From: an uncultured Cyclobacteriaceae bacterium
GTDB taxonomy: Bacteria; Bacteroidota; Bacteroidia; Cytophagales; Cyclobacteriaceae
Reading direction: 5' to 3'
DNA: 51,677 bases
NCBI GenBank assembly: GCA_947492745.1
Contig: CANLOE010000045.1
Location: 1 to 51,677, forward strand
The translations under genes were made by a program, and so were the position numbers. Below are positions 7,178 through 17,016 of the stretch, piece after piece (position 1 is the stretch's first letter; the number at the start of each line of letters is the position of its first letter). The notes beneath the pieces were generated by a model. That model ran no database searches and was not told where the DNA came from. It saw only the letters and a program-made list of their open reading frames with translations.

Positions 7178-9613
7178 TTACTTTACTACTTGAAGTTTCA
7201 AATGGTTCGCACCTGATACTCCGACCCAATACATTCCAGGTTTTAAGGAGTTCAATGAAATCTGCTCTTCTTTATTTTTTACTTTGATTGACTTTACTAT
7301 TTTTCCCGAAAAGTCATGGATAGTCAGAACATCATTTTCTTTTAGTCCCGTTACGGTCAGTCTATCTTTGACAGGATTCGGATAGATGAGGATACCCTCT
7401 TCGCTTTGTTCTGAGGGTACACTGATTTTAAAGGCCGAAGATGAACTACTCGCAATAATCTTCCACTTTTGATTCGCGTTGTTTTTGTTGAAAGCATAAG
7501 TATGCACATTGGTATTGGCTGCACCACGGTTACGGTCTAAGGCCTGCGCGGTACAGTGGGCCGGCAGTAGTGCATAGACACCTGTTCCGTTAGCTTCGAT
7601 TTTCCATCGTTGATGATCTCCCAAAACACGTGTATAGGTAGCTGCCTGTAAGCTATTCTCACATTTTGCAAAGGGTACTTCCAAAAACCGCTCCGTCTTC
7701 ATGTTCTTAATGGTATAAATATTGCCGCCCAAGTGCTTGAGTACCCACTTCTGATTACCGTTACCCGTACTTTTAGTGTTTTGCATATGAGCTTCATGGC
7801 TTTTCCCTGCACTTGAAAACATTCTTTGACCAGAGTTGAAAGCCTCTAAAAAGTAGGTACCATCAGCAAACAGTGCTTGCGTCCCTCCATTACCATCAGG
7901 GAGCGTAGGCCCACCACCACAGTCCGATAAGCCTCCGATACCTTTGGGCAGGGAGTTGGTCCCCAAACAAAGATTCTTGACATTTCCTTGGATATTGGGG
8001 TTGGTTCTGGTAACCCTGGACCGGGATACATCTGCAAATGCGGACAAATCGACACCTGGGACAAACTGATTGTTACCACTTCCTTTCATCGGTTCGCTGA
8101 CCTGTCGAATACGGCTGTTCTTGTTTTTTCTATAAAAGACAGAGTTGTTCAAAGTGTACTTGGCATCTTGGCCATTCCAGAAAAATATGTCACTGGCAAT
8201 ACCCCGGATGACAGGGTCTTGAGGGTTGGGTTCATTATTATAAAAAGTACAATTATCGATAAGCCCTCGACCAGGGATTTCGCTTCTTAGTGCCAATGCT
8301 CCCTTACCCGTCTTGAACTTACCGTTCTTCCCTTTGAGGCGAAGAAATTTTGTGTTGGCAAAAAGGGTATTCCGGATTTCGAAACCCAGAAAAGACCTAA
8401 CATTGGATTCGCCAGCTTCATTGCCGATGAACTTTGTATTGGTGATTTTCATTTTCGCGCCTCTAAAGTTAGCGTCCAGCTTTCCTCCATGGAACAACAT
8501 ACAACCGGAAAAGAAGTCTCCCCTTTCAGGATCATTGGCCCCTCTGAAATTGTAATAGGTATTGTCCTCAAAAGTACAGCCGTCTATCACCAAAGCAAAG
8601 GTAGAGAGACCTGGGTAGGGTCCTGTCTCTTTACGGGCTCTATCCCTGAGAGGACGGATGAAAACCTCCATTACCGAGGCCTTGAGGTTGGCAGCATTAC
8701 CTTTAAAAGTTGTTCTGTAAATCTCTAAGGGCTTAGCAGTCCGGTCGACCCTCAGTGCTCCGGCGCCTTCAACCACTCTCCTTCTGTTTGAACTCTTGGT
8801 ATTGTAGGCGGTGGAAGTATTATCGGTGAAATTACAATCCATTATCGTCAACTTATTAATGGATGTGGCCCCTATGGCACCGCCCGTCACAGCGCGGCAG
8901 TTCTCGAAAGTACTTTTGAAAACCTCTCCCGTACTATGGAAGTTAAAACGTATACCGGCACCGTTCTGGTTTTCGCCTACACCATCATAGCCACCTCCCG
9001 GTGTGTCATCCCATTCTGCCACCCTGTTTTCCAAGAATCGGCAACCATAGACACGGAGTGCCGCTCCGGAAGTGACTTCTATAGCTCCTCCTCCTACTCG
9101 GAAGTTTCTTCGGTTCTGTACAATCTGACGGGTCAGTGTACAATTCTTGAAAACCGCATTCTGAACAATGACTTTCACGCTTTTTCTAATGACAAAAATA
9201 CTGGACTTGTCTTTACCGTTAAAAGTAACTTTATCTCCTCCTTGAATGAGTATTGTTACACAGGGCTTGGAGGGGGAATTGCTGATCTCGATAGCTTCAT
9301 TAAAAAAGATGGTCTTACCCGAACCTGTGTTCTTAAAGGAAATGACTCCACCCTTATTAGCTACCAGTTCTTCTATGGCAGCTTTCAGCTCACTGTAACT
9401 TGCATTGATCGTTTTCTTGGTTAGGCCAGGATAATTGATGTTAGCAGGCACTGCTGAAGGCAGCACACCCGGTCTAGCTGGATTCTGCGCAAAATCGACC
9501 CATAAACGGTCTGAGGGATTGATAACTCCATTGCACTCTGTTACTATCTGACCTATAGATAGTAGAGGAAGCAATAAGAGGATTAAAAATAAAAAAGTGA
9601 ATACTTTCTTCAT
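7178..9613 (-). CDS. Secreted beta-helix/ricin-lectin protein with T9SS tail
   Basis: An 811-residue protein. A signal peptide (MKKVFTFLFLILLLLPLLS) is followed by a right-handed parallel beta-helix (about 60-560) with typical repeats such as LRVYGCRFLENRVAEWDD and LTIMDCNFTDNTSTAYN. A linker (GGGPTLPDGNGG) leads to a ricin-type beta-trefoil (about 590-720) with three QxW repeats: NQKWVLKHL, HQRWKIEA and NQKWKIIA. The last 75 residues (YPNPVKDRLTV ... GMYWVGVSG) are a T9SS type A sorting domain. The expected fate is export to the cell surface or medium through the type IX system. Beta-helix plus lectin suggests polysaccharide binding or cleavage; no catalytic family could be assigned. It resembles the four-gene cluster at 22-35 kb in architecture but has true QxW repeats and is clearly more distant in sequence. 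Confidence 0.85.
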   Translation of the reverse strand: MKKVFTFLFLILLLLPLLSIGQIVTECNGVINPSDRLWVDFAQNPARPGVLPSAVPANINYPGLTKKTINASYSELKAAIEELVANKGGVISFKNTGSGKTIFFNEAIEISNSPSKPCVTILIQGGDKVTFNGKDKSSIFVIRKSVKVIVQNAVFKNCTLTRQIVQNRRNFRVGGGAIEVTSGAALRVYGCRFLENRVAEWDDTPGGGYDGVGENQNGAGIRFNFHSTGEVFKSTFENCRAVTGGAIGATSINKLTIMDCNFTDNTSTAYNTKSSNRRRVVEGAGALRVDRTAKPLEIYRTTFKGNAANLKASVMEVFIRPLRDRARKETGPYPGLSTFALVIDGCTFEDNTYYNFRGANDPERGDFFSGCMLFHGGKLDANFRGAKMKITNTKFIGNEAGESNVRSFLGFEIRNTLFANTKFLRLKGKNGKFKTGKGALALRSEIPGRGLIDNCTFYNNEPNPQDPVIRGIASDIFFWNGQDAKYTLNNSVFYRKNKNSRIRQVSEPMKGSGNNQFVPGVDLSAFADVSRSRVTRTNPNIQGNVKNLCLGTNSLPKGIGGLSDCGGGPTLPDGNGGTQALFADGTYFLEAFNSGQRMFSSAGKSHEAHMQNTKSTGNGNQKWVLKHLGGNIYTIKNMKTERFLEVPFAKCENSLQAATYTRVLGDHQRWKIEANGTGVYALLPAHCTAQALDRNRGAANTNVHTYAFNKNNANQKWKIIASSSSSAFKISVPSEQSEEGILIYPNPVKDRLTVTGLKENDVLTIHDFSGKIVKSIKVKNKEEQISLNSLKPGMYWVGVSGANHLKLQVVK

Positions 9614-10100
9614 GGTTTTTGTATTTAATAATTTGTATAATATGGAATGAGATTGTTCTCAGCAGGAAGTACTAAAGCATTTTTATACGAAGGTGACAGA
9701 GTAACGATGTTATTATAGACAATCCCTGATTACTAATCTGTTTTAACGAGGCTTGTAATCTGTTCTCGAACCAGAAAAATCTTGTCTGTCTATCTATCCA
9801 AGAAAAAAGCATAACAAATTAATACCCCACCATTCTATCGGCTTCTGATTCTATATATCCGTTAGGAGTTAACTTACCATTAGGGTTGAAAACCCCTCTT
9901 ATACCAAGAGACAAAAAAATAAAACCTCCGTGGAAACTTAATAACAAAAACTAACTTTCAACTGAAAATAGATTTAACGTCTATTGTGAACTCCAAAAAA
10001 ATCAATAATATAAAGATAGGAACACTGTCAATAGAATAATACAAACATCAGTCAAAGTGCCTATTAAGTCGATAAGTGAACAACTTACAGTAAAGATATT

Positions 10101-10430
10101 TATGCTCAAGAAAAAATGAAAAGGGAAATTTGGAGTTCACTAGGCTATGGGAAAATCCTGTGTTGGTAAAAAAGTTATTATACCAACTTAGCTTTTAAAA
10201 TCGCCTATCTTCCCGTTCATTTTGCTTCACTCTGCGTTGACAACCCTCGGGATAGCGCTGCTATCCCCTGCGGTTTTCGCCTTGATTGAAAAGAAATGAC
10301 CCGCGGGATCTTATACGACAGTTGAAACCCAAATTTGTATTAGTTGATCGGTCATTAGGGCCGTTCTCGTCGGAACAGTGTTCTGGTAACTATTTTCGGT
10401 CTGTCCCAAAACAATTTCATTTGGGTATAC
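10101..10430 (-). mobile_element. R6 element carrying a nested R1
   Basis: On the minus strand it runs from GTATACCCAAATGAAATTG to TTTCATTTTTTCTTGAGCATA. Subtracting the 161-bp R1 insert leaves 169 bp, close to the other R6 copies (165 and 151 bp). Shared interior words are GACAGACCGAAAAT, CCTAATGACCGATC and CAGGATTTTCCCAT. Confidence 0.75.
10180..10340 (-). mobile_element. R1 fold-back element inside R6
   Basis: A complete 161-bp R1 copy in reverse orientation (ATACCAACTTAGC to CCCAAATTTGTAT) with apex GGGATAGCGCTGCTATCCC. It splits the R6 host in two. Confidence 0.85.
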
Positions 10431-10461
10431 TTAACAAAAGCACAAAAAACACAGCGCAGTT

Positions 10462-11712
10462 TCAGGCTCTCTTAAGCTCTATAACAGTCAGTTCGGGGGG
10501 CATTCCTATCCTTCCGGGATAGCCAAGGTATCCAAACCCTCGGTTGACATATAGGTATTGATGTCCCTCTTTGTAAAGTCCTGCCCATTGTTTGTATGCA
10601 TACTGTGCAGGACTCCACCGAAAAGCCCCTATTTCCACACCAAACTGGAACCCGTGCGTATGTCCCGCAAACATCATATCGATATCCTTGTAGTTGGGAC
10701 GTACCTGTGCATCCCAGTGGCTGGGGTCATGGGATAGCAAAAGTTTAACGTCCGCCTCACTCCCGGCATGGGCAAGGTCAAGCTTTCCGTATCGTGCAAA
10801 ACGGCCTGCCCCCCAGTTTTCAACTCCCAGTACTGCTATGCGATCACCATTCACTTCCAAGTACCGGTGTTCGTTCATCAGTAATTCCCATCCCATACTA
10901 CCATGTACACTTATCAAGGCCTGAAAGTTACGTGCTTTTGCCTGTTCGGAAGTCCATGCCCGATAGTCTCCATAGTCATGGTTTCCGGTAATGGAGTAAA
11001 CCCCTAAAGGGGCCTTGAGCTTTCCGAATATCTCGATGTACTCGGTGACCTCGGACGATTCATTGTTGACCAAGTCTCCGGTAAAGAAAATGACATCGGG
11101 TCTTTCGCTCATCATGAGTTCTACGCCCCCTTTGACTGCCGTTCTATTAAAGAAACTACCCGAATGTATATCGGACAGTTGGCCTATTTTCATGCCATCG
11201 AAGGCCTTGGGCAAATGAGGGAGAAAAACCTGTCTGCGACGTATTCTATAATCGTGTGCTCCCGATAGTATACCAAAACCCATAGTGATAATGGGTACTC
11301 CTATACTGAGCACTGCCGCCTTGGCCAAAAACTCAGAACGAGGGATGGGCTCTCCCTTACTTTCCCATGGTAGAGCAGCTCCCAACTGGGCCATACCCCA
11401 TTGTATCAACCGCCAAATATCTCCTACAAGCAGAATGATTACCGCAAAAAGCTTAGAAAAATACTGTATAAATATTCCTACCAAAAGAAATGTTCTGAAA
11501 GTGCGACTGTAACGGTCGATATCAAACAGGTTGAAAGTATAGACCAGTAAACACAATAGGGTTACTGCTGTGAGCCCCCAATAGGTGTACTTCACGGCTT
11601 CCCTCCATAAAGCGCTATTGTTTTTGATCAGGACCCCAATACCTTGGTAAACGTAGTAATCTATTCCAAATAGGAGTAGGGAAATAAAGATAAAACGAAA
11701 AAATCTATCCAT
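10462..11712 (-). CDS. Membrane-anchored metallophosphoesterase
   Basis: A 416-residue protein. The N-terminal 165 residues hold about four transmembrane helices (IFISLLLFGIDYYVYQGIGV, YWGLTAVTLLCLLVYTF, LLVGIFIQYFSKLF, AAVLSIGVPIITMGFGI). The C-terminal domain is a calcineurin-like phosphoesterase with the five signature blocks in order: GQLSDIHSGS (metal D and H), FFTGDLVNNE, SITGNHDYGD, LLLSHDPSHW and FAGHTHGFQFG. Membrane topology plus this domain resembles the YaeI/LpxH-like membrane phosphoesterases, but the substrate cannot be told. The gene is separate from its neighbours. Confidence 0.9.
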   Translation of the reverse strand: MDRFFRFIFISLLLFGIDYYVYQGIGVLIKNNSALWREAVKYTYWGLTAVTLLCLLVYTFNLFDIDRYSRTFRTFLLVGIFIQYFSKLFAVIILLVGDIWRLIQWGMAQLGAALPWESKGEPIPRSEFLAKAAVLSIGVPIITMGFGILSGAHDYRIRRRQVFLPHLPKAFDGMKIGQLSDIHSGSFFNRTAVKGGVELMMSERPDVIFFTGDLVNNESSEVTEYIEIFGKLKAPLGVYSITGNHDYGDYRAWTSEQAKARNFQALISVHGSMGWELLMNEHRYLEVNGDRIAVLGVENWGAGRFARYGKLDLAHAGSEADVKLLLSHDPSHWDAQVRPNYKDIDMMFAGHTHGFQFGVEIGAFRWSPAQYAYKQWAGLYKEGHQYLYVNRGFGYLGYPGRIGMPPELTVIELKRA

Positions 11713-11892
11713 AAACAGTTTCTATTCAATAAAGTAATCTAGACTTTTACTTTTACCTGCGAATTTCACATTCAGCACCCTTATGTTATCTTTTCGAGTT
11801 CCGTAATTTCGGTTATGCAAGAGAAAAAAGCCTTCATCAGAGCGTAAAAGCCAAAATTATCGGTGCTAAACAAAAAGGTCAGATCACTTCAA

Positions 11893-12059
11893 GCCAAATT
11901 GATCAATAGGATTTCGTGATGAGGACATAATTACAATAAAATCAGCGGTTTAGGTAAGGAGGCCTAGTGTATCACTAAGGTGTAAAACCTGCGCAGCGTA
12001 AAACCGCTGATTTTGAAGTAATTTATGCTCGCAATAGGAAGACTATTGATTATTTTGGG
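11893..12059 (+). mobile_element. R3 fold-back (MITE-like) element
   Basis: 167 bp between identical TTCAA duplications (11888-11892, 12060-12064). Ends are GCCAAATTGATCAATAG and CTATTGATTATTTTGGG. Arm pairing ATCAGCGGTTT with AAACCGCTGAT is visible. Confidence 0.9.
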
Positions 12060-12093
12060 TTCAATCCAAACTTACTCAATTATATCCATTGAC

Positions 12094-12138
12094 CAAAAAA
12101 ACCTCCCTTAAACGATTGTTGTCGTTTGAGGAAGGTTT
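12094..12138 (-). terminator. Rho-independent terminator of the RND efflux genes
   Basis: On the minus strand AAACCTTCCTCAAACGA pairs with TCGTTTAAGGGAGGTTT over about 17 bp with two mismatches around a six-base loop, then seven T residues. It lies 50 bp after the stop of the pump gene. Confidence 0.85.
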
Positions 12139-12187
12139 CCCTAGAACAAATAAAATTTACCTGATTTGCTATTTATAATTCATCAGG

Positions 12188-15100
12188 TCAGGCCGTAGCC
12201 GTCATTCCTTCGGGTACTTTTTCTTTCTGTGGTGTTTTCACTTTCTTTTTATTACTGAACCAGACTTTGATCCTGTTAACCATAAAGAACAAACAAGGTA
12301 CTACAATCAAAGTCAGGAAAGTGGCGATGATCAAGCCGTAGATTACAGCCCATGCAAGTGGTCCCCAGAAGATAACGTTATCTCCACCGAAATAAATATT
12401 GGGGTCGAAGCTGGTAAACAGCGAAAAGAAATCGACATTGAAACCGATTGCCAAAGGAATCAGTCCCAGAACAGTGGTGATGGCTGTTAATAATACAGGT
12501 CTTAAACGAGCACGCCCTCCTTTCACAATCAATTTCATGACCTCTTCATTGGACAGTACTTCATTGTCCTCCAAATTGAGTTCCGCTTTTCGTCTGTCAA
12601 TGAGCAGTTGGGTATAATCCAGAAGCACTACACCATTATTGACTACGATTCCTGCCAGTGAGATAATCCCCATCATCGTCATCATGATAACGAATGGTGC
12701 ACCTGTCACTAAAATACCACCGAATACACCGATGAAGCTCAGGAAGATGGCCAACATAATAATCGTAGGCTTGGATATAGAGCTGAACTGAAAAATCAAG
12801 ATGAGCATGATCAGTCCCAACCCTGTGAAGAAGGCCCCCATCAAGAAAGCCATTTGTTTGTTCTGCTCTTCAATCTGCCCTGTATAGTCGATTTTCACCC
12901 CTCTTGCCAGCTTAGGGAAACCCGACATCTCGGATTGTATCTGTGAGACGATAGCAGCAGCATCTGTAAAGCCCGGCTGCAATCCGGAATACACCGTCAC
13001 TACCCGCTTGGCATCTTTATGCTTGATAGCACTGAAGGAAGAGGTATTCTTTTGCCGAGCAATTGCTGAAATCGGCACCTCCCTAATCTGTCCTATTGCT
13101 TGGTCCATGAAAGTGATGTTCTGATTGAACAGTGCGCTGGTACTATAACGATCATTTTTATTAAAGCGAACGTAGATATCGTAATCTTCCCCTTCTTTTT
13201 TGAAAACACCGGCTTTATCACCGAAGATAGAGCGACGTAGCTGGTTCCCCACTTGTCCAACAGCGACATTCAGTTCTCCTGCTTTTTCTCTATCAACTAC
13301 CACCTGCATGGCCGGTTTCCCTTTATTGACATCAATTTTCAGTTCTTCTATACCTGGAATATTCTTTTCATTGATGAAGTTTCTCATCCGCTCCGCAACA
13401 CTGATCAATTCATCATAGTCAGGCCCTTCTATCTCAATATTGATAGGATAACCAACTGGGGGGCCTACAGGGTCTTTTTCTACCGATATGGCCACTCCTG
13501 GATAAATTCCGCTTAGGGCTTCCTGTACTTTTCCTCTGAGTACTTCAGAGTCTTTTCCTTTCCTGAACTTAAACTCGCGCATGGTAGCCGTGATCTTTGC
13601 TCGGTGGGGCATCTCCGCATTACTCCCTCCATCGGTCTGCGGATTTCCCGCCCCTTCTCCTACTTGAGACACTGCGGATTCTACCAAAAAGTTATGTTGA
13701 TCACCCTCCATGTATTCTCTGTCGTTCACAATATCGTATACTCTTTGCTCAATATCATGCGTAATTGCATTGGTCTTCTCGATGTCCGTTCCTTGCGGGT
13801 ATTCGATATAGACGATAATCTGATTGGGCTTATTGTCGGGAAAAAACTCCACCTTGGTCCGCTGGCTCCCTATAGAGCTTCCGAACAGACCGAAAACCAC
13901 TATGAGCAATGCAAAAGTACCCAAGACCAGAACTAGAGAACGCCAGCCTTTCAGTGCGAAGCTCAATATACTCTGATAGGCATTTTCCAGCCAAGTCAAT
14001 ATCTTACGCTGAAAAAAATTGGCAGCTCCTTTGAGCAAGTAGCGATATACCCAGAACATGATGGCCGTAAATATCATTAAGCTCCCTAGTCCACGGACGT
14101 CACCTCCGAAAATCAGTATGATGGCCCCCATACCTCCCAGCACTGCACTCAGGCGTAAGAGTTGCTTAAGGCTAAGTACTTTTTCACTAGTATCCATAAA
14201 CTGGGATACCAGCATAGAGTTAATAAAGATGGCCACAAAAAGGGATGAGCCCAATACCACGGACAGTGTTATAGGAAAATAAATCATGAACTGGCCCATT
14301 ACCCCTGGCCACATACCCAAAGGGATAAAAGCGGCTACAGTGGTCAGTGTAGAAATGATAATCGGGAAAGCTATCTCACCGATACCTTTTTTCGCGGCCT
14401 CGATACGGCTCAGGCCTTCTTCTTCCATGAGTCGATAAACATTTTCGACAACGACGATACCATTGTCCACTAACATACCCAGTCCCATTATAAGACCAAA
14501 GAGAATCATGGTGTTCATCGTGTAGCCGAGTAACTGCAAAATCATAAAGGACATGAACATGGACATGGGTATCGCAAAGCCTACAAAGAGTGCATTACGA
14601 AAACCCAGAAAGAACATCAATACACCGACCACAAGAATAATTCCGAATATAATGTTGTTGACCAGATCACTGACCTGATTAGTGGTTTTCTCGGATTGGT
14701 CATTGGCCTTTGATATCTGTAGATTAGGGGGAAAGACGTCGGCTTTGGCTTTTTCGATAATGCCATCTATTTTCTCTACAGCTTCGATCATGTTCTTGCC
14801 CGAGCGTTTCATAACATCGAGCATCACTACGCTATGTCCGAACTCTCGTGCATAGGTAGTCTTATCCTCTTCCTTAAAAGATACCTTGGCAATGTCCCGT
14901 AGGTATATAGCTCCATCTTTTGACTTGACCACAAAGTCATTCAGGTCTTTGGGGCTTTCTATTTCCCCTAGGATACGGATGGTCCTACGTTGTCCACTAC
15001 TGATCATATTACCTGCCGAAGTGGTCATATTACCATTGCGGATGGCATTGATGACATCGTCAAAGCTGACCTTCGCAGCCATCATTTTATAGATATCCAC

Positions 15101-15706
15101 GGCCACTTCCACCTCTTTTTCCTGAGCGCCCCTGATTTCCGCTTTTTTGATTTCCATCAGATCCTCTATCTCATCTTCCAGGTATTCCGCATATTCTTTG
15201 AGTTTTTCTACGGGGTAGTCCCCTGCGATATTGATGTTCATTATAGGGGTTTCCTCCGAAATACTCAAATCAAATACATTGGGCTCTACCTTGGCACCAT
15301 TGAAAGTAGGCCAGTCTTCGGTAGCTTTTTCAGAGTCGACCTCATCCTTTACCTTTTGTTTAGCTTGGGGTACGGTGATGTCCTCGTCAAACTCTACAGT
15401 AATAATAGCATAATCCTCCTGAGAAGTGGACAGTATTTCGACAACATTACTGATGTTCTTTAACTTATCCTCTAGAGGGTCGACAATAAGTCGCTCTATA
15501 TCCTCGGCAGTGTTTCCCGGATAAGGTACACTGATATAGATTTTCGTTTCATTGATTTCAGGAAATGTTTCCCTGGGCATACCAAAATAAGCCGACAGTC
15601 CCGCAAACAGGAATATTGCGATCATTACGTAGATAGTCGTAGGGTTTTTAATGGCCCAAGAGGCCAACCCGAACTCCTTGTCCACTTTCTTTTTGTTCTC
15701 CTCCAT
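12188..15706 (-). CDS. RND-family efflux pump, inner-membrane permease
   Basis: An 1172-residue protein, slightly longer than AcrB-type pumps. It shows the duplicated RND fold: TM1 near IKNPTTIYVMIAIFLFAG, a first periplasmic domain (FPEINETKIYISVPYPGN), a TM2-TM6 block with FGLIMGLGMLVDNGIVVVEN, a second periplasmic domain, and TM8-TM12 with GIVVNNGVVLLDY and GGRARLRPVLLTAITTVLG. It works as the proton-driven permease of a tripartite exporter in the inner membrane. Relative to AcrB, the TM4 Asp-Asp pair is Asp-Asn and the TM10 Lys is Asn, while the TM11 Arg is kept; such variants occur in other HAE1-like branches. The C-tail is charged (FSNKKKVKTPQKEK). Its start lies 3 nt after the stop of the fusion-protein gene, so the two are co-translated. 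The substrate is unknown. Confidence 0.93.
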   Translation of the reverse strand: MEENKKKVDKEFGLASWAIKNPTTIYVMIAIFLFAGLSAYFGMPRETFPEINETKIYISVPYPGNTAEDIERLIVDPLEDKLKNISNVVEILSTSQEDYAIITVEFDEDITVPQAKQKVKDEVDSEKATEDWPTFNGAKVEPNVFDLSISEETPIMNINIAGDYPVEKLKEYAEYLEDEIEDLMEIKKAEIRGAQEKEVEVAVDIYKMMAAKVSFDDVINAIRNGNMTTSAGNMISSGQRRTIRILGEIESPKDLNDFVVKSKDGAIYLRDIAKVSFKEEDKTTYAREFGHSVVMLDVMKRSGKNMIEAVEKIDGIIEKAKADVFPPNLQISKANDQSEKTTNQVSDLVNNIIFGIILVVGVLMFFLGFRNALFVGFAIPMSMFMSFMILQLLGYTMNTMILFGLIMGLGMLVDNGIVVVENVYRLMEEEGLSRIEAAKKGIGEIAFPIIISTLTTVAAFIPLGMWPGVMGQFMIYFPITLSVVLGSSLFVAIFINSMLVSQFMDTSEKVLSLKQLLRLSAVLGGMGAIILIFGGDVRGLGSLMIFTAIMFWVYRYLLKGAANFFQRKILTWLENAYQSILSFALKGWRSLVLVLGTFALLIVVFGLFGSSIGSQRTKVEFFPDNKPNQIIVYIEYPQGTDIEKTNAITHDIEQRVYDIVNDREYMEGDQHNFLVESAVSQVGEGAGNPQTDGGSNAEMPHRAKITATMREFKFRKGKDSEVLRGKVQEALSGIYPGVAISVEKDPVGPPVGYPINIEIEGPDYDELISVAERMRNFINEKNIPGIEELKIDVNKGKPAMQVVVDREKAGELNVAVGQVGNQLRRSIFGDKAGVFKKEGEDYDIYVRFNKNDRYSTSALFNQNITFMDQAIGQIREVPISAIARQKNTSSFSAIKHKDAKRVVTVYSGLQPGFTDAAAIVSQIQSEMSGFPKLARGVKIDYTGQIEEQNKQMAFLMGAFFTGLGLIMLILIFQFSSISKPTIIMLAIFLSFIGVFGGILVTGAPFVIMMTMMGIISLAGIVVNNGVVLLDYTQLLIDRRKAELNLEDNEVLSNEEVMKLIVKGGRARLRPVLLTAITTVLGLIPLAIGFNVDFFSLFTSFDPNIYFGGDNVIFWGPLAWAVIYGLIIATFLTLIVVPCLFFMVNRIKVWFSNKKKVKTPQKEKVPEGMTATA

Positions 15707-15709
15707 GTT

Positions 15710-16879
15710 CTACTGATTTAAAATTTTTACTTTTTGACCATCTTTTACACTTCGGGCACCTTCACTGATGACGTTATCTCCAGCTCTGAGACCTTCGGTA
15801 ATTTCGATATAGTCTCCTTGTAACTTGCCTGTTTTGACTATAACCTGTTTTGCGGTAGCTATGTTTTTCGCATCTTTACCTGAGGTGACGAAAGTATACT
15901 GGTCACCGTCCGCGTTTTCGGAGATAATACTTTGTGGAATCAATATGGCTTTTTCGTTGGTATAATCGTTTATCTTGACCTTGGCCGTTAAGTTAGGCTT
16001 GATATTTTTTTCTTTGTTGGAAAGCTCTACCTCTACGGTAAAAGAGCGGTTGTTAGGGTTTATATAATTTCCAACCTGCCTGACCTTCGCGTCAATAGTC
16101 TTGCCCAGTACCGGGAAAATGACCTGCACGGGAGTACCTTTCTCTATCGTGGATACATAGCTCTCAGGCACCTCCGCGCTGAGGTACATATTACTCAGGT
16201 TGACGATACGGATAAGTTGAGAGGAACCCGGTGCCACTACACTTCCCTGCTCACTGATGACATTATCGACTATTCCTGAAAAAGGGGCCACTACATTGGT
16301 CTTACCCAGACGGCTTTCGATTTGTGCCACAATGTTTTTCTGTGATTCATAGTTGGCCTTAGCTTCGAGATACTGGATTTCAGAGCCGATTTGCTTATTC
16401 CACAATCGCTCTTGCCGCTCAAAGGTCGTTCTGGCCAAATTTTCTCTTACTTTGGCTTCTGATAATTGTTGACTCAGCCCTCCATCATCGATTTTAGCAA
16501 GAACCTGACCTTTTTTTACAGGCTGGCCTTCTTTGACATACACCTGTGTCAGTGTACCGGCCATTTCAGGATAAAGAACAATGTTCTGTTTGGTCTCCAC
16601 ATTTCCCTGTAGCTCCAGGTAGTGTTTGAACACGGTATCCCTCGCCGCTAGCGTAGTGACCAAAGGCAGCTTACGGACGGTGTCCAACTTTGCTATGGCC
16701 TCATCTAGTGCATTCATTTTTTCCTCTACAGCATGTAGTTCTTTGGAAATCTCACCCCGTAGGGCCCGTATCTCTGTCAAATTACCTTTTTCGATGACCG
16801 CATCAATAGACTTGGACTTCTTTTCTCCGCAGGAGAAGACCAAAAGAGATGACAGCAGTAGGATAAGTATATTTTTCAT
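15710..16879 (-). CDS. RND periplasmic adaptor (membrane fusion) lipoprotein
   Basis: A 389-residue protein. The N-terminus MKNILILLLSSLLVFSCGEK is a lipoprotein signal with the lipid-carrying Cys at 17. It is followed by a coiled-coil (about 25-65), then the lipoyl/barrel-sandwich half (VLYPEMAGTLTQVYVKEGQP, KKGQVLAKIDD), a helical hairpin (KVRENLARTTFERQERLWNK), the second lipoyl half (VVAPFSGIVDNVISEQGSVV), a beta-barrel and a membrane-proximal domain ending EGLRAGDNVISEGARSVKDG. It bridges the inner-membrane pump and the TolC-like channel. It lies between those two genes, 3 nt from the pump and about 140 bp from the channel gene. Confidence 0.93.
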   Translation of the reverse strand: MKNILILLLSSLLVFSCGEKKSKSIDAVIEKGNLTEIRALRGEISKELHAVEEKMNALDEAIAKLDTVRKLPLVTTLAARDTVFKHYLELQGNVETKQNIVLYPEMAGTLTQVYVKEGQPVKKGQVLAKIDDGGLSQQLSEAKVRENLARTTFERQERLWNKQIGSEIQYLEAKANYESQKNIVAQIESRLGKTNVVAPFSGIVDNVISEQGSVVAPGSSQLIRIVNLSNMYLSAEVPESYVSTIEKGTPVQVIFPVLGKTIDAKVRQVGNYINPNNRSFTVEVELSNKEKNIKPNLTAKVKINDYTNEKAILIPQSIISENADGDQYTFVTSGKDAKNIATAKQVIVKTGKLQGDYIEITEGLRAGDNVISEGARSVKDGQKVKILNQ

Positions 16880-17016
16880 GTGTCTAATATTGAATTTTGA
16901 TTACAGGTGACGTTTACTGTTCAATTCGTTGGATGCTGCTTGTTGAAGTGAAGACTGAGCGAACAGCAGGACTCCATTATTTTTAGCTAAATAGTGATTT
17001 TATGATCTCTTATTTT

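Larger units (their letters stand above)
9614..10461. other. Intergenic region: 5' region of the beta-helix gene plus repeats
   Basis: Positions 9614-10100 hold the upstream region of the minus-strand beta-helix gene with no recognisable gene. Positions 10101-10430 are an R6 element carrying a nested R1. The two flanking genes are both on the minus strand. Confidence 0.6.
11713..12187. other. Intergenic region with R3 and the RND terminator
   Basis: No gene seen. It contains the R3 element 11893-12059 and the terminator 12094-12138 of the minus-strand efflux genes. Confidence 0.6.
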
